A DNA stretch of 64,000 bases from contig NZ_JAFEKF010000002.1 of NCBI RefSeq assembly GCF_016888445.1, positions 62,001-126,000 on the forward strand, given 5' to 3'. A model generated the notes under the pieces. It had not been told where the DNA came from. It ran no database searches and saw nothing but the letters and a program-made list of their open reading frames with translations. The stretch's first letter is position 1, and every line of letters begins with the position of its first letter. Below are positions 1 through 9,296 of this stretch, piece after piece. The translations under genes were made by a program, and so were the position numbers. The DNA is from Marinomonas ostreistagni. GTDB lineage: Bacteria; Pseudomonadota; Gammaproteobacteria; Pseudomonadales; Marinomonadaceae.

Positions 1-232
1 TTGATGGCGTGATATTGGTAGCGAAGATGGTGCCGACTGGTGAGCTAATCGCTTTGCCGCCGGTAAACGGTTTAGCGGCGTGCTCTTGGCTGTGACAAGC
101 GGTACAGTCCGATGCGATGGCAAGGTACTCGCCTTTGGCTAACGTCTCAGCATCATTGGAGGCTTGCGCTAATGCCAATGGCGACAGCAGCACCGCCGCA
201 CTTAACAGAAGGCTATGCGTGAAAGTCTTCAT
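1..232 (-). CDS. Cytochrome c subunit of membrane-bound FAD dehydrogenase (3' end outside window)
   Basis: Reading leftward from the ATG at 232-230, the frame is open to the window edge, giving about 77 residues. They begin with a Sec-type signal peptide (MKTFTHSLLLSAAVLLSPLALA) and then a class I haem c motif, CTACH, followed by a segment with FTGGKAISSPVGTIFATNI. That motif and its spacing are typical of the first haem domain of the multi-haem cytochrome subunit of gluconate, sorbitol, fructose and alcohol dehydrogenases. It starts 2 bp after the stop of the flavoprotein gene, so the two are co-transcribed. The subunit should pass electrons from the flavoprotein to ubiquinone. The number of haems cannot be seen because the gene runs out of the window. 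Confidence 0.85.
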   Translation of the reverse strand, partial: MKTFTHSLLLSAAVLLSPLALAQASNDAETLAKGEYLAIASDCTACHSQEHAAKPFTGGKAISSPVGTIFATNITPS

Positions 233-234
233 GA

Positions 235-1899
235 TTAGGCTCCTGTCTTCATTTGGCGAATGATGGCTTCTGAGGCGCGAAACGCCAGCGCCACCATGGT
301 GATGGTGCTGTTGCCCGTGGCGGTACTTGGCATCGCGCCGCCACCTGGCAAGAACAGGTTGGCGTGATCGTAAGCACGGCAGACATCGTCGACCACGGCG
401 TTGCTTGAGTCTTTGCCCATAATGGTGCCGCCCATAATGTGTTTACTCGGGCGGAAGCCTGGCGAAGTCGGCGCTTCTTCAACGCCCATGGCGTCGGCGA
501 TACGCTGAATCATTGGCTCAGAAAACTCACGGGCACTGCGACGGGTGTATTCACCCACATCAAAATGCACCGCAGGTTTTGGTAGCCCTAGCCAGTCCTT
601 TTTGTCCGACAAGGTTAGGCGGTTCTCAGGATCCGGCAACACTTCATGAGCCGCGACAATCATGCCCGACGTTGCCGTGTTGTGACGTAATTGCTCGTCC
701 AACTCTCGACCAATTAATCCTTGCTTCAAGGTGTCAAAGGTGACGAAACGGTTTTGCGCAAAGTTGTTAAAACGGAAGTACGCCGCCGCATGACGCGAGC
801 GGTAATCCCCTTGAGAGGTTTCCATAATGCCGCTGTTGACCACTGGGCCAAGGCCAGTCCAGTAAGGTTCTTTGAGCTTAATTTTGTAGGCCAGCTGCGG
901 GTGATCCATCATGTTACGACCCACTTGGTCGGAGCTGTTCGCTAAGCCATTTGGGTTACGCTCGTCCGCCGACATCAGCAGCAGTTTTGGCGTTTCGATA
1001 CCGTTACAGGCCAGTACAAAAGTCTTGCCAGTAATGCGGTGAGAGTCTTTATTGGGATCAAGGTAGTTCACCGCAGCGATTTCATTGTTGGCGTTGGTTT
1101 CTACTTTGTAGACCACCGCATTGTGCAAGATGGTCGCGCCTTTGGCTTCTAATCGACCCAGCGAGGTTGCCGCATCGTATTTCGCACCCACCGGACACAC
1201 TGGCACACAGTTATTGTTACCACAGCAGGCTGGACGACTGTCGTAAGGCATGCCGCTGTTACGCGCTTGCGCTACATGAACGTTACGCAGGCCTAGCTTT
1301 TCGCGCATGACCTTGGTGAACTTCTCTTCGCCTGGGCTAAAAGGCAGCTCTGGCATTGGGTAAGGTTTAGAGCGTTTAACCCCTTGCGGCCACTGCTCTG
1401 CGGCATCGCTTGGGCCACAGATACCCAGCTTGTATTCCGCCATCACGTAGTAAGGCTCAAGCTCTTCATAAGGGAATGGCCAATCACGACCGACGCCATA
1501 AAGGCTATTCAGGCGCATGTCTTCCGGCGTTAAACGCCAGCAAGTGCCCGCCCAGTGCCAAGTGGAACCACCGGCGTAGCGCACATAGCTTTGTAGATAG
1601 CCAATGCCATTCGGGCCAGAGACTTGTAAGTAATCATCCCCCGGACGGCCAGATTTTGGCTCTGGATGCGGCGCCCAAGGCTTAGATGGGTAGCTGGCAA
1701 TGGCATTGCCTTTATTGCCCAGCGGCAGGTTACGGTAGTTTTCAACGATTTCAGCGCGTGACACACGTGGGCCCGCTTCGAGCATCAGTACCGATAGACC
1801 CGCGTCCAATAATTGCTCGGCCACCACCGCTGCAACCACGCCAGTACCGACGATGACGACCTCAGCATTTGATGCGCCAGAATTTGAAGATGTAGACAT
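235..1899 (-). CDS. GMC-family FAD dehydrogenase, large catalytic subunit with Fe-S cysteine motif
   Basis: A 554-residue GMC oxidoreductase that oxidises a sugar, sugar acid or polyol at the periplasmic face. The N-terminus has the FAD-binding GTGVVAA motif (residues 18-24) followed by an acidic strand end (LEAG, 40-43). The C-terminal part has a His and an Asn in GMC-like contexts (PSKHIMGGT and TGNSTITM), the likely catalytic pair. Residues 225, 226, 231 and 235 form CC-x4-C-x3-C, the arrangement known to hold a [3Fe-4S] cluster in FAD-dependent glucose and fructose dehydrogenases. The gene lacks its own signal peptide, as expected for a subunit exported with the Tat-tagged small subunit encoded just upstream. 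The exact substrate cannot be read from the sequence; gluconate 2-dehydrogenase-like is the safest label. Confidence 0.88.
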   Translation of the reverse strand: MSTSSNSGASNAEVVIVGTGVVAAVVAEQLLDAGLSVLMLEAGPRVSRAEIVENYRNLPLGNKGNAIASYPSKPWAPHPEPKSGRPGDDYLQVSGPNGIGYLQSYVRYAGGSTWHWAGTCWRLTPEDMRLNSLYGVGRDWPFPYEELEPYYVMAEYKLGICGPSDAAEQWPQGVKRSKPYPMPELPFSPGEEKFTKVMREKLGLRNVHVAQARNSGMPYDSRPACCGNNNCVPVCPVGAKYDAATSLGRLEAKGATILHNAVVYKVETNANNEIAAVNYLDPNKDSHRITGKTFVLACNGIETPKLLLMSADERNPNGLANSSDQVGRNMMDHPQLAYKIKLKEPYWTGLGPVVNSGIMETSQGDYRSRHAAAYFRFNNFAQNRFVTFDTLKQGLIGRELDEQLRHNTATSGMIVAAHEVLPDPENRLTLSDKKDWLGLPKPAVHFDVGEYTRRSAREFSEPMIQRIADAMGVEEAPTSPGFRPSKHIMGGTIMGKDSSNAVVDDVCRAYDHANLFLPGGGAMPSTATGNSTITMVALAFRASEAIIRQMKTGA

Positions 1900-1918
1900 T
1901 TGATATTCCTAGCAAAAA

Positions 1919-2494
1919 TTAAAATTTACGCAGTGGTAGTACTGGCACATTAGGACGATCAGCCCAATCATTTGGACCGCTCACACCATAGGATGGGATG
2001 GTGATCACATCGGCGGTATTTTGAAACGTCAGCGCTTGCTCAAAGGCAAACGACTCGGCCTGCGCACTGGTATCTAGGCAACCTGCGTACCAACCAAAAA
2101 TGATTTGGTAGGCGAGGTCTTGCAGTTCACCAACGGGAATATCGGCGAAGAAGTCTTCCACAATCTTGGCTTGTTTTTGCGTGGCGATTTTGAGGATATC
2201 GGCAACGTTTTGGTTAAGGTTTGAGTGCTTGTCTTTTAACAACACCCACATGCGCTGCCCCACACCTTCATCTAAATGATGGTTCACCAACAAACGCGAT
2301 AACTTCATAAAAGACGCCACACCTGGCTCGTTGGCCAAGGCAGCACTAACTGGAAGGCTGACACCTAAAAGGCTATCCGCGCCTAATATGGCGCCAGCAC
2401 GCAAGAAATTACGACGGGATTGGCTTTGTACACCATCCTTGGGGTTCATTTGGCTCATTTGGCTGTATTGACTCTGTTTTGTTTGAAGAGGCAC
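1919..2494 (-). CDS. Tat-exported small (gamma) subunit of the FAD dehydrogenase
   Basis: A 191-residue protein of the gluconate 2-dehydrogenase subunit 3 type. The start is a GTG (2494-2492) preceded by an AAAGGA ribosome-binding site a few bases upstream. Around residues 27-33 it has a twin-arginine signal (SRRNFLRAG) followed by a hydrophobic stretch and an AxA-type cleavage region. In this family the small subunit carries the Tat signal and brings the folded flavoprotein across the membrane with it. It is the first gene of a small-large-cytochrome operon, with 19 bp to the next gene. Confidence 0.8.
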   Translation of the reverse strand: MPLQTKQSQYSQMSQMNPKDGVQSQSRRNFLRAGAILGADSLLGVSLPVSAALANEPGVASFMKLSRLLVNHHLDEGVGQRMWVLLKDKHSNLNQNVADILKIATQKQAKIVEDFFADIPVGELQDLAYQIIFGWYAGCLDTSAQAESFAFEQALTFQNTADVITIPSYGVSGPNDWADRPNVPVLPLRKF

Positions 2495-2683
2495 GCCGTC
2501 CTTTGCCCATCAGGCGCGCTGTAAGATGCGCTGAATTCTATCGAAAACTTGAGCCAAGGTACGGGCTCACCGTCAGGTGCCATAATTAAATCTAATTCTA
2601 CCGAAGCGCGTTTTTGGTCATTTCACGCTTTTCTACTAAATTGCAGCAAATGCGTCTTTTATAAGTTTTACGGGGATTTACGC

Positions 2684-2711
2684 TTGTCTTCATAATCTTG
2701 AGCGCTATTTT
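2684..2711 (+). promoter_or_regulatory. Candidate sigma-70 promoter for the DJ-1/PfpI gene
   Basis: In the 252-bp divergent spacer (2495-2746) there is TTGTCT at 2684-2689 and TATTTT at 2706-2711 with 16 bp between them. This gives a leader of about 30 nt that ends in a strong AAGGAG site before the ATG at 2747. The match is moderate. No clear promoter was seen for the divergent dehydrogenase operon in the same spacer. Confidence 0.4.
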
Positions 2712-2746
2712 AGACGTATGAACTTGGCAACAAGGAGAACGATTCT

Positions 2747-3424
2747 ATGAATATTTTAATGGTATTAACGTCCCACGATCAGCTGGGCGACACAGGTAAT
2801 AAGACAGGATTCTGGCTAGAAGAATTCGCATCACCCTACTACACCTTCTTAGATGCAGGTGCCAACATCACTCTCGCTACGCCTAAAGGCGGACAAGCGC
2901 CGCTGGACCCAAACAGTGATACTGAAGACGCGCAAACCGAGTACACCGAACGCTATAAAGACGATCCAGACGCGCAGCAAGCACTGGCGAATACAGTGAA
3001 GCTCGGCACAGTAAAAGCTGACGATTACGATGCGGTATTTTACCCAGGCGGTCACGGCCCATTGTGGGATTTGGCTGAATCAGACGATTCCGCTGAGTTG
3101 ATTGCCGAATTTGATCGCCAACAAAAAGACATTGGCTTGGTCTGCCATGCGCCGGCAGTATTGCGCAAAGTACGTAATATCAACGGCGACTTGTGGGTTA
3201 AAGGCCGTAAGCTAACTGGCTTTTCTAACTCCGAAGAAGAAGGTGTTGGCCTAACGAATGTAGTGCCATTCTTACTTGAAGATGAGCTGAAACGCTTAGG
3301 TGCCGAGTACGAAAAAGGCGAAGATTGGGAGTCTTACGTGGTCGAGGAAAGCAACTTGATCACCGGACAAAACCCAGCCAGTTCACAGGGTGTGGCGCAA
3401 ATCATCGTCAACCATTTGAGCTAA
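2747..3424 (+). CDS. DJ-1/PfpI (Hsp31-like) class I glutamine amidotransferase-fold protein
   Basis: A 225-residue single-domain protein of the DJ-1/PfpI superfamily. It carries the nucleophile-elbow cysteine in LVCHAPAVL (Cys133, followed by His134), an acidic partner near the N-terminus (TGFWLEE, Glu25/26) and the YPGGHGPLWDL loop typical of the Hsp31/glyoxalase III-like branch. Relatives act as glyoxalases, protein or nucleotide deglycases, chaperones or proteases; the sequence does not decide between them. It is cytoplasmic (no signal peptide) and monocistronic, with a strong AAGGAG site 9 bp before ATG. A hairpin follows at 3431-3457. Confidence 0.85.
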   Translation: MNILMVLTSHDQLGDTGNKTGFWLEEFASPYYTFLDAGANITLATPKGGQAPLDPNSDTEDAQTEYTERYKDDPDAQQALANTVKLGTVKADDYDAVFYPGGHGPLWDLAESDDSAELIAEFDRQQKDIGLVCHAPAVLRKVRNINGDLWVKGRKLTGFSNSEEEGVGLTNVVPFLLEDELKRLGAEYEKGEDWESYVVEESNLITGQNPASSQGVAQIIVNHLS

Positions 3425-3430
3425 CGGTAT

Positions 3431-3457
3431 CACCACACCAGCCGTGCTGGTGTGGTG
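3431..3457. terminator. Convergent hairpin, 12-bp perfect stem, no U-tract
   Basis: CACCACACCAGC (3431-3442), loop CGT, GCTGGTGTGGTG (3446-3457). It lies between the stop of the DJ-1-like gene and the stop of the convergent cyclase gene at 3461. Neither strand has a run of T after the stem, so intrinsic termination is not certain. Confidence 0.5.
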
Positions 3458-3460
3458 TGC

Positions 3461-5227
3461 TCAAGACACGATTTTATCACGGCCCGTGTTTTTGGCTTGA
3501 TACAGTTTAGTATCCACATCGTGAATCATATCGTCCAAGCTCATCTGTGCCGAGCTTTCTAGATGTGTCATGCCATAGCTTAGAGTGATAGTGCCCTGAT
3601 GTGGCATCGGGTGCTGCTTCAAGACACGGCTGACCGCTTGCAGTCGTTCGGTTACTTCCGCCTGCGTCATGCCTACTGTGATCAAGATAAACTCTTCACC
3701 ACCATAGCGCGCCACAATGTCAGTCGGTCGGAAATGATCGGTCAGTACCTTGGCGACGATCTCCAGCACTTGGTCACCAATGTTGTGGCCGTGATTATCA
3801 TTGACCAGTTTAAAATGATCGATGTCACACAACACCATGCACAACGAACGCTGCTGCTGTTGCGCTTGCGCATGCGCTTGCTCGGACAACAAGTTAAAAC
3901 CGCGGCGGTTATACAGTTTGGTCAGTTCATCGGTGGTGCTTTGCTCCAGCAGTAGCTCGTTTTCATCTTTTAGATGCGAGGTCCGCTGGGCCACTTTTTG
4001 CTCTAGGTTCTGCAACGTATCCGACAGCTCGTGGGCCATGTGCTGTAAGCGACGTCCGAGGGAGTTGATCTCACGCACGCGGCTCAGCGGTTGCGGCAAC
4101 TGGCGAATACGCGTCAGCGAGTTGGCGGTGATGGCTTCGTTTAAGCGTAAAATCGGCTGACCAATGAAGCTGGCAATCAGCGAACCTGCTAAGGCAAAGC
4201 TGACAAACAGGATGATCAACACCAGCACTAACACCTGCGAAAAGCCTTTTAAAATGCCCGCATAATAGGATTCTGGCACCAAGACGCCAACGTACCAAGT
4301 TTTACCATAAGGCAAATCAATCGCGCGCACGTTATAAAGATAGCTGTCATGACCGACCATTAGCTCATGCGAGCCAGGCGTCAGCCGCTCACCAGCGTGA
4401 TGAAAGACGGGATTGGTATGAGTGGCTAACGACACGCGTTTTACCAAGCCGCCGTCTTCGTTATACAGCGCACTGTTATTCGATGTTGCGATCAAATTAC
4501 CGTTAGGCTCCGCCAAAAACACATACGAATCCTCCACCAAGCCGATGGACTGTAAGTACTTATCTAGCGCGATCAAGGCAACGCTGGTAGCCGTCACCCC
4601 GAGTAGCTGCCCTTGCTGATCGTACACTGGCGTCGATAAGCCCACGCCTAAAGACTGATAACCAAAGTACGGCGTAATGCTGCTCCAACTCATGCCTTGT
4701 TCGGCCATCGCATCTTGGTAAAAAGGACGTTTGCGCGGATCATAGCCATCGTAAGCAGGCTCATCCAGCATGCGCGCACCGATATAGTTGAGTGGATCAT
4801 AATGAAACGCCGCTAAGCTGCCCGGCTCGCCAGTGTAGTTGGTCGCTACGTGATGGCTGTCGCCAAATGGATCGCGGGTCGAGTTAACGTAACGACCATC
4901 GGCGGTGGCAAAGGAGATAAAGGTCATGTATGGGTAAGGCAGCGCTTGTTCGTACAAACGCCCAGCGACAAAGTCGAGGTCATCCAGCCACTCGGGATGG
5001 TGGCCAATGGCTTGCTGGTTGATTTCAGCGATGGTGTTCAGCGGCGCCATAAACTCATTAACGCGGTCGTAGACCCGGGTTTCTATTTCGCGCATATAGT
5101 GCAGGCCAACGTTGTCAGAAACATTGGCGATGGTGACGGTTGAAAACCAATACACGGTGATGCCACCGAGCACTGCCAGCAAAGCAAACGGGATCACAAT
5201 TAATCCCCACAAGGACATTTGCTTCAT
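3461..5227 (-). CDS. Membrane diguanylate cyclase with periplasmic dCache sensor
   Basis: A 588-residue protein starting at the ATG at 5227, which has AAGGTGG just upstream; a longer frame begins at 5317 but has no good site. The order is a membrane segment (about 7-28), a large periplasmic double-Cache region with aromatic-rich motifs, a second membrane segment (about 337-360), a short HAMP-like/coiled linker, and a GGDEF domain. The domain has the TKLYNRRGF entry motif, the RYGGEEF active site and the RPTD inhibitory site five residues before it. It should therefore make cyclic di-GMP and be feedback-inhibited. The dCache domain probably binds a small molecule such as an amino or organic acid. 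Monocistronic. Confidence 0.9.
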   Translation of the reverse strand: MKQMSLWGLIVIPFALLAVLGGITVYWFSTVTIANVSDNVGLHYMREIETRVYDRVNEFMAPLNTIAEINQQAIGHHPEWLDDLDFVAGRLYEQALPYPYMTFISFATADGRYVNSTRDPFGDSHHVATNYTGEPGSLAAFHYDPLNYIGARMLDEPAYDGYDPRKRPFYQDAMAEQGMSWSSITPYFGYQSLGVGLSTPVYDQQGQLLGVTATSVALIALDKYLQSIGLVEDSYVFLAEPNGNLIATSNNSALYNEDGGLVKRVSLATHTNPVFHHAGERLTPGSHELMVGHDSYLYNVRAIDLPYGKTWYVGVLVPESYYAGILKGFSQVLVLVLIILFVSFALAGSLIASFIGQPILRLNEAITANSLTRIRQLPQPLSRVREINSLGRRLQHMAHELSDTLQNLEQKVAQRTSHLKDENELLLEQSTTDELTKLYNRRGFNLLSEQAHAQAQQQQRSLCMVLCDIDHFKLVNDNHGHNIGDQVLEIVAKVLTDHFRPTDIVARYGGEEFILITVGMTQAEVTERLQAVSRVLKQHPMPHQGTITLSYGMTHLESSAQMSLDDMIHDVDTKLYQAKNTGRDKIVS

Positions 5228-5445
5228 AACACCACCTTCAACTGCGCGTAAGGTTGAACTACCTTGTTTTCTTATAATTTTAGAGGCATCCAACCCCATA
5301 GGACCGATTATTATCACGCTATCACAGTCTTTTGACGGGAAATGTAACGTTGCGTAACCAGTTTTTTATAACAGCGCTTGATGAACGCTTAATGAAAGCT
5401 TGTCCTAGTGGTCAGTTTTAGACAATTTTGCGCAGATAAGTGTCG

Positions 5446-6168
5446 TTAACGTTGTCGTTCGTAAACACTCAAATTGACTGCCGTGGCGAGGTTTAACGAC
5501 TCGATCAGACCCACGCCTGGGATAGTAAACGCTTGCGCATTAAGCGGCTGCAAGTGCTCACGTGGCACACCACGAGCTTCGTTACCAAAGATATAGCAGT
5601 CGCACTGCTTAAACTGCGCCGAGCTTAACGGCGCACCCTGCATATCAAGGCAACCAATGCTGCTAAAACGCTTAGGTAAGGTCGTGATGTCGACATCTAA
5701 TTCCATCGGCACATGAAACAAGGCGCCCATGCTAGAGCGAATCACTTTAGGGTTAAACGGGTCCACACTGCCTGGGCTTAGCAATAAGCGAAAGCCACCA
5801 AACCACGCTAACGTGCGTAAAATGGTGCCTAAGTTGCCGGGATCTTGGATTTCATGCAGGTAAATGCCAACCGCATCTTCTGACGCCACTGGCGAGATAG
5901 CGGCCATCGGTACGACCGCCAAGATGCCCTGCGGGCTCTTGGTGTCGGACATTCCTGCCATCTGTTTTTGACTGACTTCGATCTTCTCAAACTGCGTCGA
6001 CCAATCGGCGTAGTCAGACGTCACATAGAGTTTTGCCGCCGCCAGCTTAGGGTTGTGCTTGGCGGCGTTCTCGAGCTCCAGTACCAAGTGCTCGCCTTCG
6101 ACTAGACAGTGACCCAGCTCTTGGCGGTACTTTTTCTGATGTAGCTTTTTGATCTGATCAATCTTCAT
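5446..6168 (-). CDS. SpoU/TrmH-family RNA 2'-O-methyltransferase
   Basis: A 240-residue SPOUT-class methyltransferase. The three SpoU motifs are visible: the N-x-G-T-I-R type motif 1 in DPGNLGTILRT, motif 2 in FGNEARGVPRE, and motif 3 in IPGVGLIESLNLATA, which forms the knotted SAM site. The N-terminal part resembles the substrate-binding L30e-like region (IKKLHQKKYRQELGHCLVEG). It should methylate a ribose in rRNA or tRNA; the target cannot be assigned. The start lies 3 bp after the stop of the upstream flavoprotein gene, with AGGTG ahead of it, so the two form an operon. Confidence 0.88.
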   Translation of the reverse strand: MKIDQIKKLHQKKYRQELGHCLVEGEHLVLELENAAKHNPKLAAAKLYVTSDYADWSTQFEKIEVSQKQMAGMSDTKSPQGILAVVPMAAISPVASEDAVGIYLHEIQDPGNLGTILRTLAWFGGFRLLLSPGSVDPFNPKVIRSSMGALFHVPMELDVDITTLPKRFSSIGCLDMQGAPLSSAQFKQCDCYIFGNEARGVPREHLQPLNAQAFTIPGVGLIESLNLATAVNLSVYERQR

Positions 6169-6171
6169 GGA

Positions 6172-7791
6172 TTAGGCACCTTGTTGCTTGAGAATGTCGA
6201 GCGCCACGGCTTCAGCGACCTTAATACCATCGATGCCGGCAGACAAGATACCACCCGCGTAACCCGCGCCCTCACCGGCTGGGTATAAGCCTTGGGTGTT
6301 CAAGCTCTGGTAACTTTGGTTGTCACGAGTAATTCGAATCGGCGATGAGGTACGGGTTTCGATGCCGGTTAAGATGGCGTCATCACGGTCAAAGCCGCGG
6401 ATTTTCTTACCAAACGCAGGCAAGGCTTCGCGTACCGCTTCGATGATGAAGTCCGGTAACGCATCGGCCAAATCACATAGCTGGATACCTGGCTTGTAAG
6501 AAGGCTCCACTTCACCAAGCTTGGTCGACGCTTGGCCTTTAATAAAGTCGCCCACTAGCTGCGCTGGCGCTTTGTAGTCCGAGCCGCCAAGTTTGTAAGC
6601 CACTTCTTCAAGACGCTCTTGCAGCTCAACACCGGCCAGAATACCCTCTGGGTAATCTTGCTCTGGGTTAATACCGACCACGATCCCTGAGTTAGCATTG
6701 CGCTCATTACGCGAATACTGACTCATACCATTGGTCACGACGCGGCCGGCTTCTGAGGTGGCCGCAACCACTGTACCGCCAGGGCACATACAAAAACTGT
6801 AGACCGCTCGGCCATTTTTCGCATGATGTATCAATTTGTAATCAGCGGCGCCTAATTCAGGGTGACCGGCGTATTTACCCAAGCGTGCTTGGTCGATCAG
6901 CGACTGAGGGTGCTCGATACGAAAACCGATGGCAAATGGCTTTGGCTCGATAAATACGTCTTGCTTGTGCAGCATGCGGAAGGTATCACGAGCACTGTGA
7001 CCAAGTGCCATGACCACGTGTTTACTGTGTAGCTCAGTACCATCTTGCAGCACCACGCCCGTCACTTTCTGATCGTCTAACAATAGATCCGTAACTTTGG
7101 ATTCAAAACGAATCTCACCACCCAGCTCGATGATTTCTTCACGCATCTTCGCCACTACACCCGTTAGACGGAAAGTACCGATGTGCGGCTTGCTGACATA
7201 CATGATTTCTTCTGGCGCACCGGCACGAACAAACTCGCTCATAACTTTACGGCCGTAGAATTTCGGATCTTTGACTTGGCTATACAGCTTACCGTCGGAG
7301 AACAAGCCCGCGCCGCCCTCACCAAACTGTACGTTTGACTCGGTATCAAGCTGCTTTTGACGCCATAGCGCCCAGGTATCTTTGGTGCGCTGGCGCACAT
7401 TGCGGCCACGCTCTAAGACGATCGGCTTAAAACCCATTTGCGCTAGCGTCAACGCGGCAAACAAACCACACGGACCAAAGCCCACCACAATCGGCCGCTC
7501 GTTGAGATCAGCCGGCGCTGTCGCGACACTGTGGTATTCGATATCTGGAGCTGCTTTGACATGCACATCGTCTGCAAAACGCGCCAAGACCGCCGCATCA
7601 TCGTTGGTCGTTAGATGGATGATGTAAACGAAGGTGATTTCCGTGTTTTTCTTGCGCGCATCGTAGCTGCGTTTAAACACGAAAAAGTCCTGCAAATCGC
7701 CATCCGCCAGTTGCAGGCGCTTAACAATCGCCTCGCGCAAAGCGGCTTCTGAATGGTCTAGAGGTAAAGCAAGTTCTGATAAACGAATCAT
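6172..7791 (-). CDS. NAD(P)/FAD-dependent oxidoreductase, COG2509-like, function unknown
   Basis: A flavoprotein of about 539 residues when started at the ATG at 7791, which has AGGA 8 bp upstream; a longer frame reaches 7854. The FAD-binding GFGPCGLFAA motif lies about 105 residues in, followed by LERG. Further signatures of this uncharacterised family are GEGGAGLFSDGKL and, at the C-terminus, PAGEGAGYAGGILSAGIDG, as in related dehydrogenases where it contacts FAD. The N-terminal 90 residues form a family-specific domain. Proteins of this type are widespread in bacteria and annotated only as FAD-dependent dehydrogenases. It is translationally close to the downstream SpoU methyltransferase, which may mean a tie to RNA modification or may be chance. 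Confidence 0.82.
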   Translation of the reverse strand: MIRLSELALPLDHSEAALREAIVKRLQLADGDLQDFFVFKRSYDARKKNTEITFVYIIHLTTNDDAAVLARFADDVHVKAAPDIEYHSVATAPADLNERPIVVGFGPCGLFAALTLAQMGFKPIVLERGRNVRQRTKDTWALWRQKQLDTESNVQFGEGGAGLFSDGKLYSQVKDPKFYGRKVMSEFVRAGAPEEIMYVSKPHIGTFRLTGVVAKMREEIIELGGEIRFESKVTDLLLDDQKVTGVVLQDGTELHSKHVVMALGHSARDTFRMLHKQDVFIEPKPFAIGFRIEHPQSLIDQARLGKYAGHPELGAADYKLIHHAKNGRAVYSFCMCPGGTVVAATSEAGRVVTNGMSQYSRNERNANSGIVVGINPEQDYPEGILAGVELQERLEEVAYKLGGSDYKAPAQLVGDFIKGQASTKLGEVEPSYKPGIQLCDLADALPDFIIEAVREALPAFGKKIRGFDRDDAILTGIETRTSSPIRITRDNQSYQSLNTQGLYPAGEGAGYAGGILSAGIDGIKVAEAVALDILKQQGA

Positions 7792-7982
7792 GGGAAGGTC
7801 CTGGCCGATTGACTCGGCAAAAGATAGTCCGGCATCCGCCAACTGACGAGACAATCGGCTGAAAAAGATAATTTAGAGGCCACATTATACGCTGTGCAAG
7901 ATAGCAAACATAATTTTATTTCCCGTCTGCGCCTTGCTAAGGTAAGCGCACTTTTAGAGAGCTTACGTTCAGGAAGACAGAG

Positions 7983-8600
7983 ATGACACTCACTATTTGG
8001 CTTTCATTGTTTACCGTGTGTTTGCTGGGCGCCATGTCCCCAGGCCCAAGTTTAGTGACCGTTACCAAACACAGTTTAGCCGGAGGCAAGAGCAATGGCT
8101 TGGCAGCGGCGTGGGCACATGCGTTTGGCATCGGCGTGTACGCGTTTATTTCGCTGGTCGGCTTGGCGGTGATTTTCCACCAGCTGCCATGGCTATTTAA
8201 CCTCATTAGCCTCGCCGGCGGCGCTTACTTGGCTTATCTGGGTTTCAATGCGTTGCGCTCCAAAGGCGGCATTGCCGCTAAACTGGGCGCAGGACAACAG
8301 GTAAGCGTGTGGCAATCGGCCAAAGAAGGTCTATTGATTTCGTTGCTCAGCCCGAAAATCGCGCTGTTTTTCGCGGCTCTATTCAGTCCGTTTGTCGCCG
8401 AGGTCAGCAGCCTTGATGGTAAATTGCTGATGGTGGCGACGCCTTTTGCCGTCGATGGCCTTTGGTACACCTTGATTACCCTGCTGCTAGCCAACTCCCA
8501 TGTGCTGGATACGCTACGCCAGCGCGCGGTGATTATTGATCGCCTATCAGGCGTGGTGTTGCTGGCGTTAGCGGCGAAGATTCTATGGTCGGTGTTCTAA
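7983..8600 (+). CDS. LysE/RhtB-family amino-acid exporter
   Basis: A 205-residue hydrophobic protein with about six membrane segments. It starts with the family hallmark MSPGPSLVTVTKHSLAGG, in which the PGP turn is nearly invariant, and contains LSPKIALFFAALFSPFV typical of the C-terminal half. Members export amino acids such as threonine, homoserine, lysine or cysteine. The substrate here is unknown. The gene stands alone, with 71 bp to rlmE. Confidence 0.88.
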   Translation: MTLTIWLSLFTVCLLGAMSPGPSLVTVTKHSLAGGKSNGLAAAWAHAFGIGVYAFISLVGLAVIFHQLPWLFNLISLAGGAYLAYLGFNALRSKGGIAAKLGAGQQVSVWQSAKEGLLISLLSPKIALFFAALFSPFVAEVSSLDGKLLMVATPFAVDGLWYTLITLLLANSHVLDTLRQRAVIIDRLSGVVLLALAAKILWSVF

Positions 8601-8671
8601 GCGCATCGTCTTTGCTGATGCGCCCGAGGCAGGTACAATAGCGTTTTTCCCAATCCGGTAGTGACATCACC

Positions 8672-9292
8672 ATGGCTCGATCAAAAAGCAGTAACCGTTG
8701 GCTCGAAGAACACGTCAACGACCCCTACGTTAAAAAAGCGCAAATGGACGGTTACCGTTCTCGTGCCAGCTATAAACTGCTGACCCTGAACGAAAAAGAC
8801 AAGCTGATCAAGCCGGGCAACTTGGTGCTTGATTTGGGCTCTGCCCCGGGTGGTTGGTCACAGGTCGCGACCAAATTGGTAGGCGAAAAAGGCAAAGTGA
8901 TCGCGTCGGATATTCTACCGATGGATTCCATCGCGGGCGTGGAGTTTATTCAAGGTGACTTCACCGAGCAGGAAGTGTTTGATCAAATCATGACCGCCGT
9001 CGATGGCGCGCCCGTCGACGTAGTGATTTCAGATATGGCGCCCAACCTGAGCGGCGTCTCTGCCGTGGACCAAGCCGCTTCGATGTATCTGGTCGAACTG
9101 GCCTTGGATATGGCGATCCAAACGCTGAAACCTAAAGGTTTCTTCGCGGTAAAAGTGTTCCAAGGGGAAGGCTACGAAGAGTTCGTCAAAGAAATGCGCC
9201 CGCACTTTGATAACGTCGTAGTACGTAAACCTGAGTCGTCACGCGCCCGTTCACGCGAGGTCTACTTGGTCGGCCGTGGTTTTAAAGGCTAA
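8672..9292 (+). CDS. rlmE: 23S rRNA (uridine-2552-2'-O)-methyltransferase RlmE (FtsJ/RrmJ)
   Basis: A 206-residue protein matching RlmE in length (about 209 in E. coli) and in sequence. It has the start [21 protein letters not shown], the SAM motif [12 protein letters not shown], and the catalytic K-D-K-E elements ([37 protein letters not shown]). It methylates U2552 of 23S rRNA in the 50S subunit. In many gammaproteobacteria rlmE lies next to ftsH; here it is followed after 4 bp by rluF, which pairs two 23S rRNA modification enzymes. Confidence 0.95.
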   Translation: MARSKSSNRWLEEHVNDPYVKKAQMDGYRSRASYKLLTLNEKDKLIKPGNLVLDLGSAPGGWSQVATKLVGEKGKVIASDILPMDSIAGVEFIQGDFTEQEVFDQIMTAVDGAPVDVVISDMAPNLSGVSAVDQAASMYLVELALDMAIQTLKPKGFFAVKVFQGEGYEEFVKEMRPHFDNVVVRKPESSRARSREVYLVGRGFKG

Positions 9293-9296
9293 TTCT

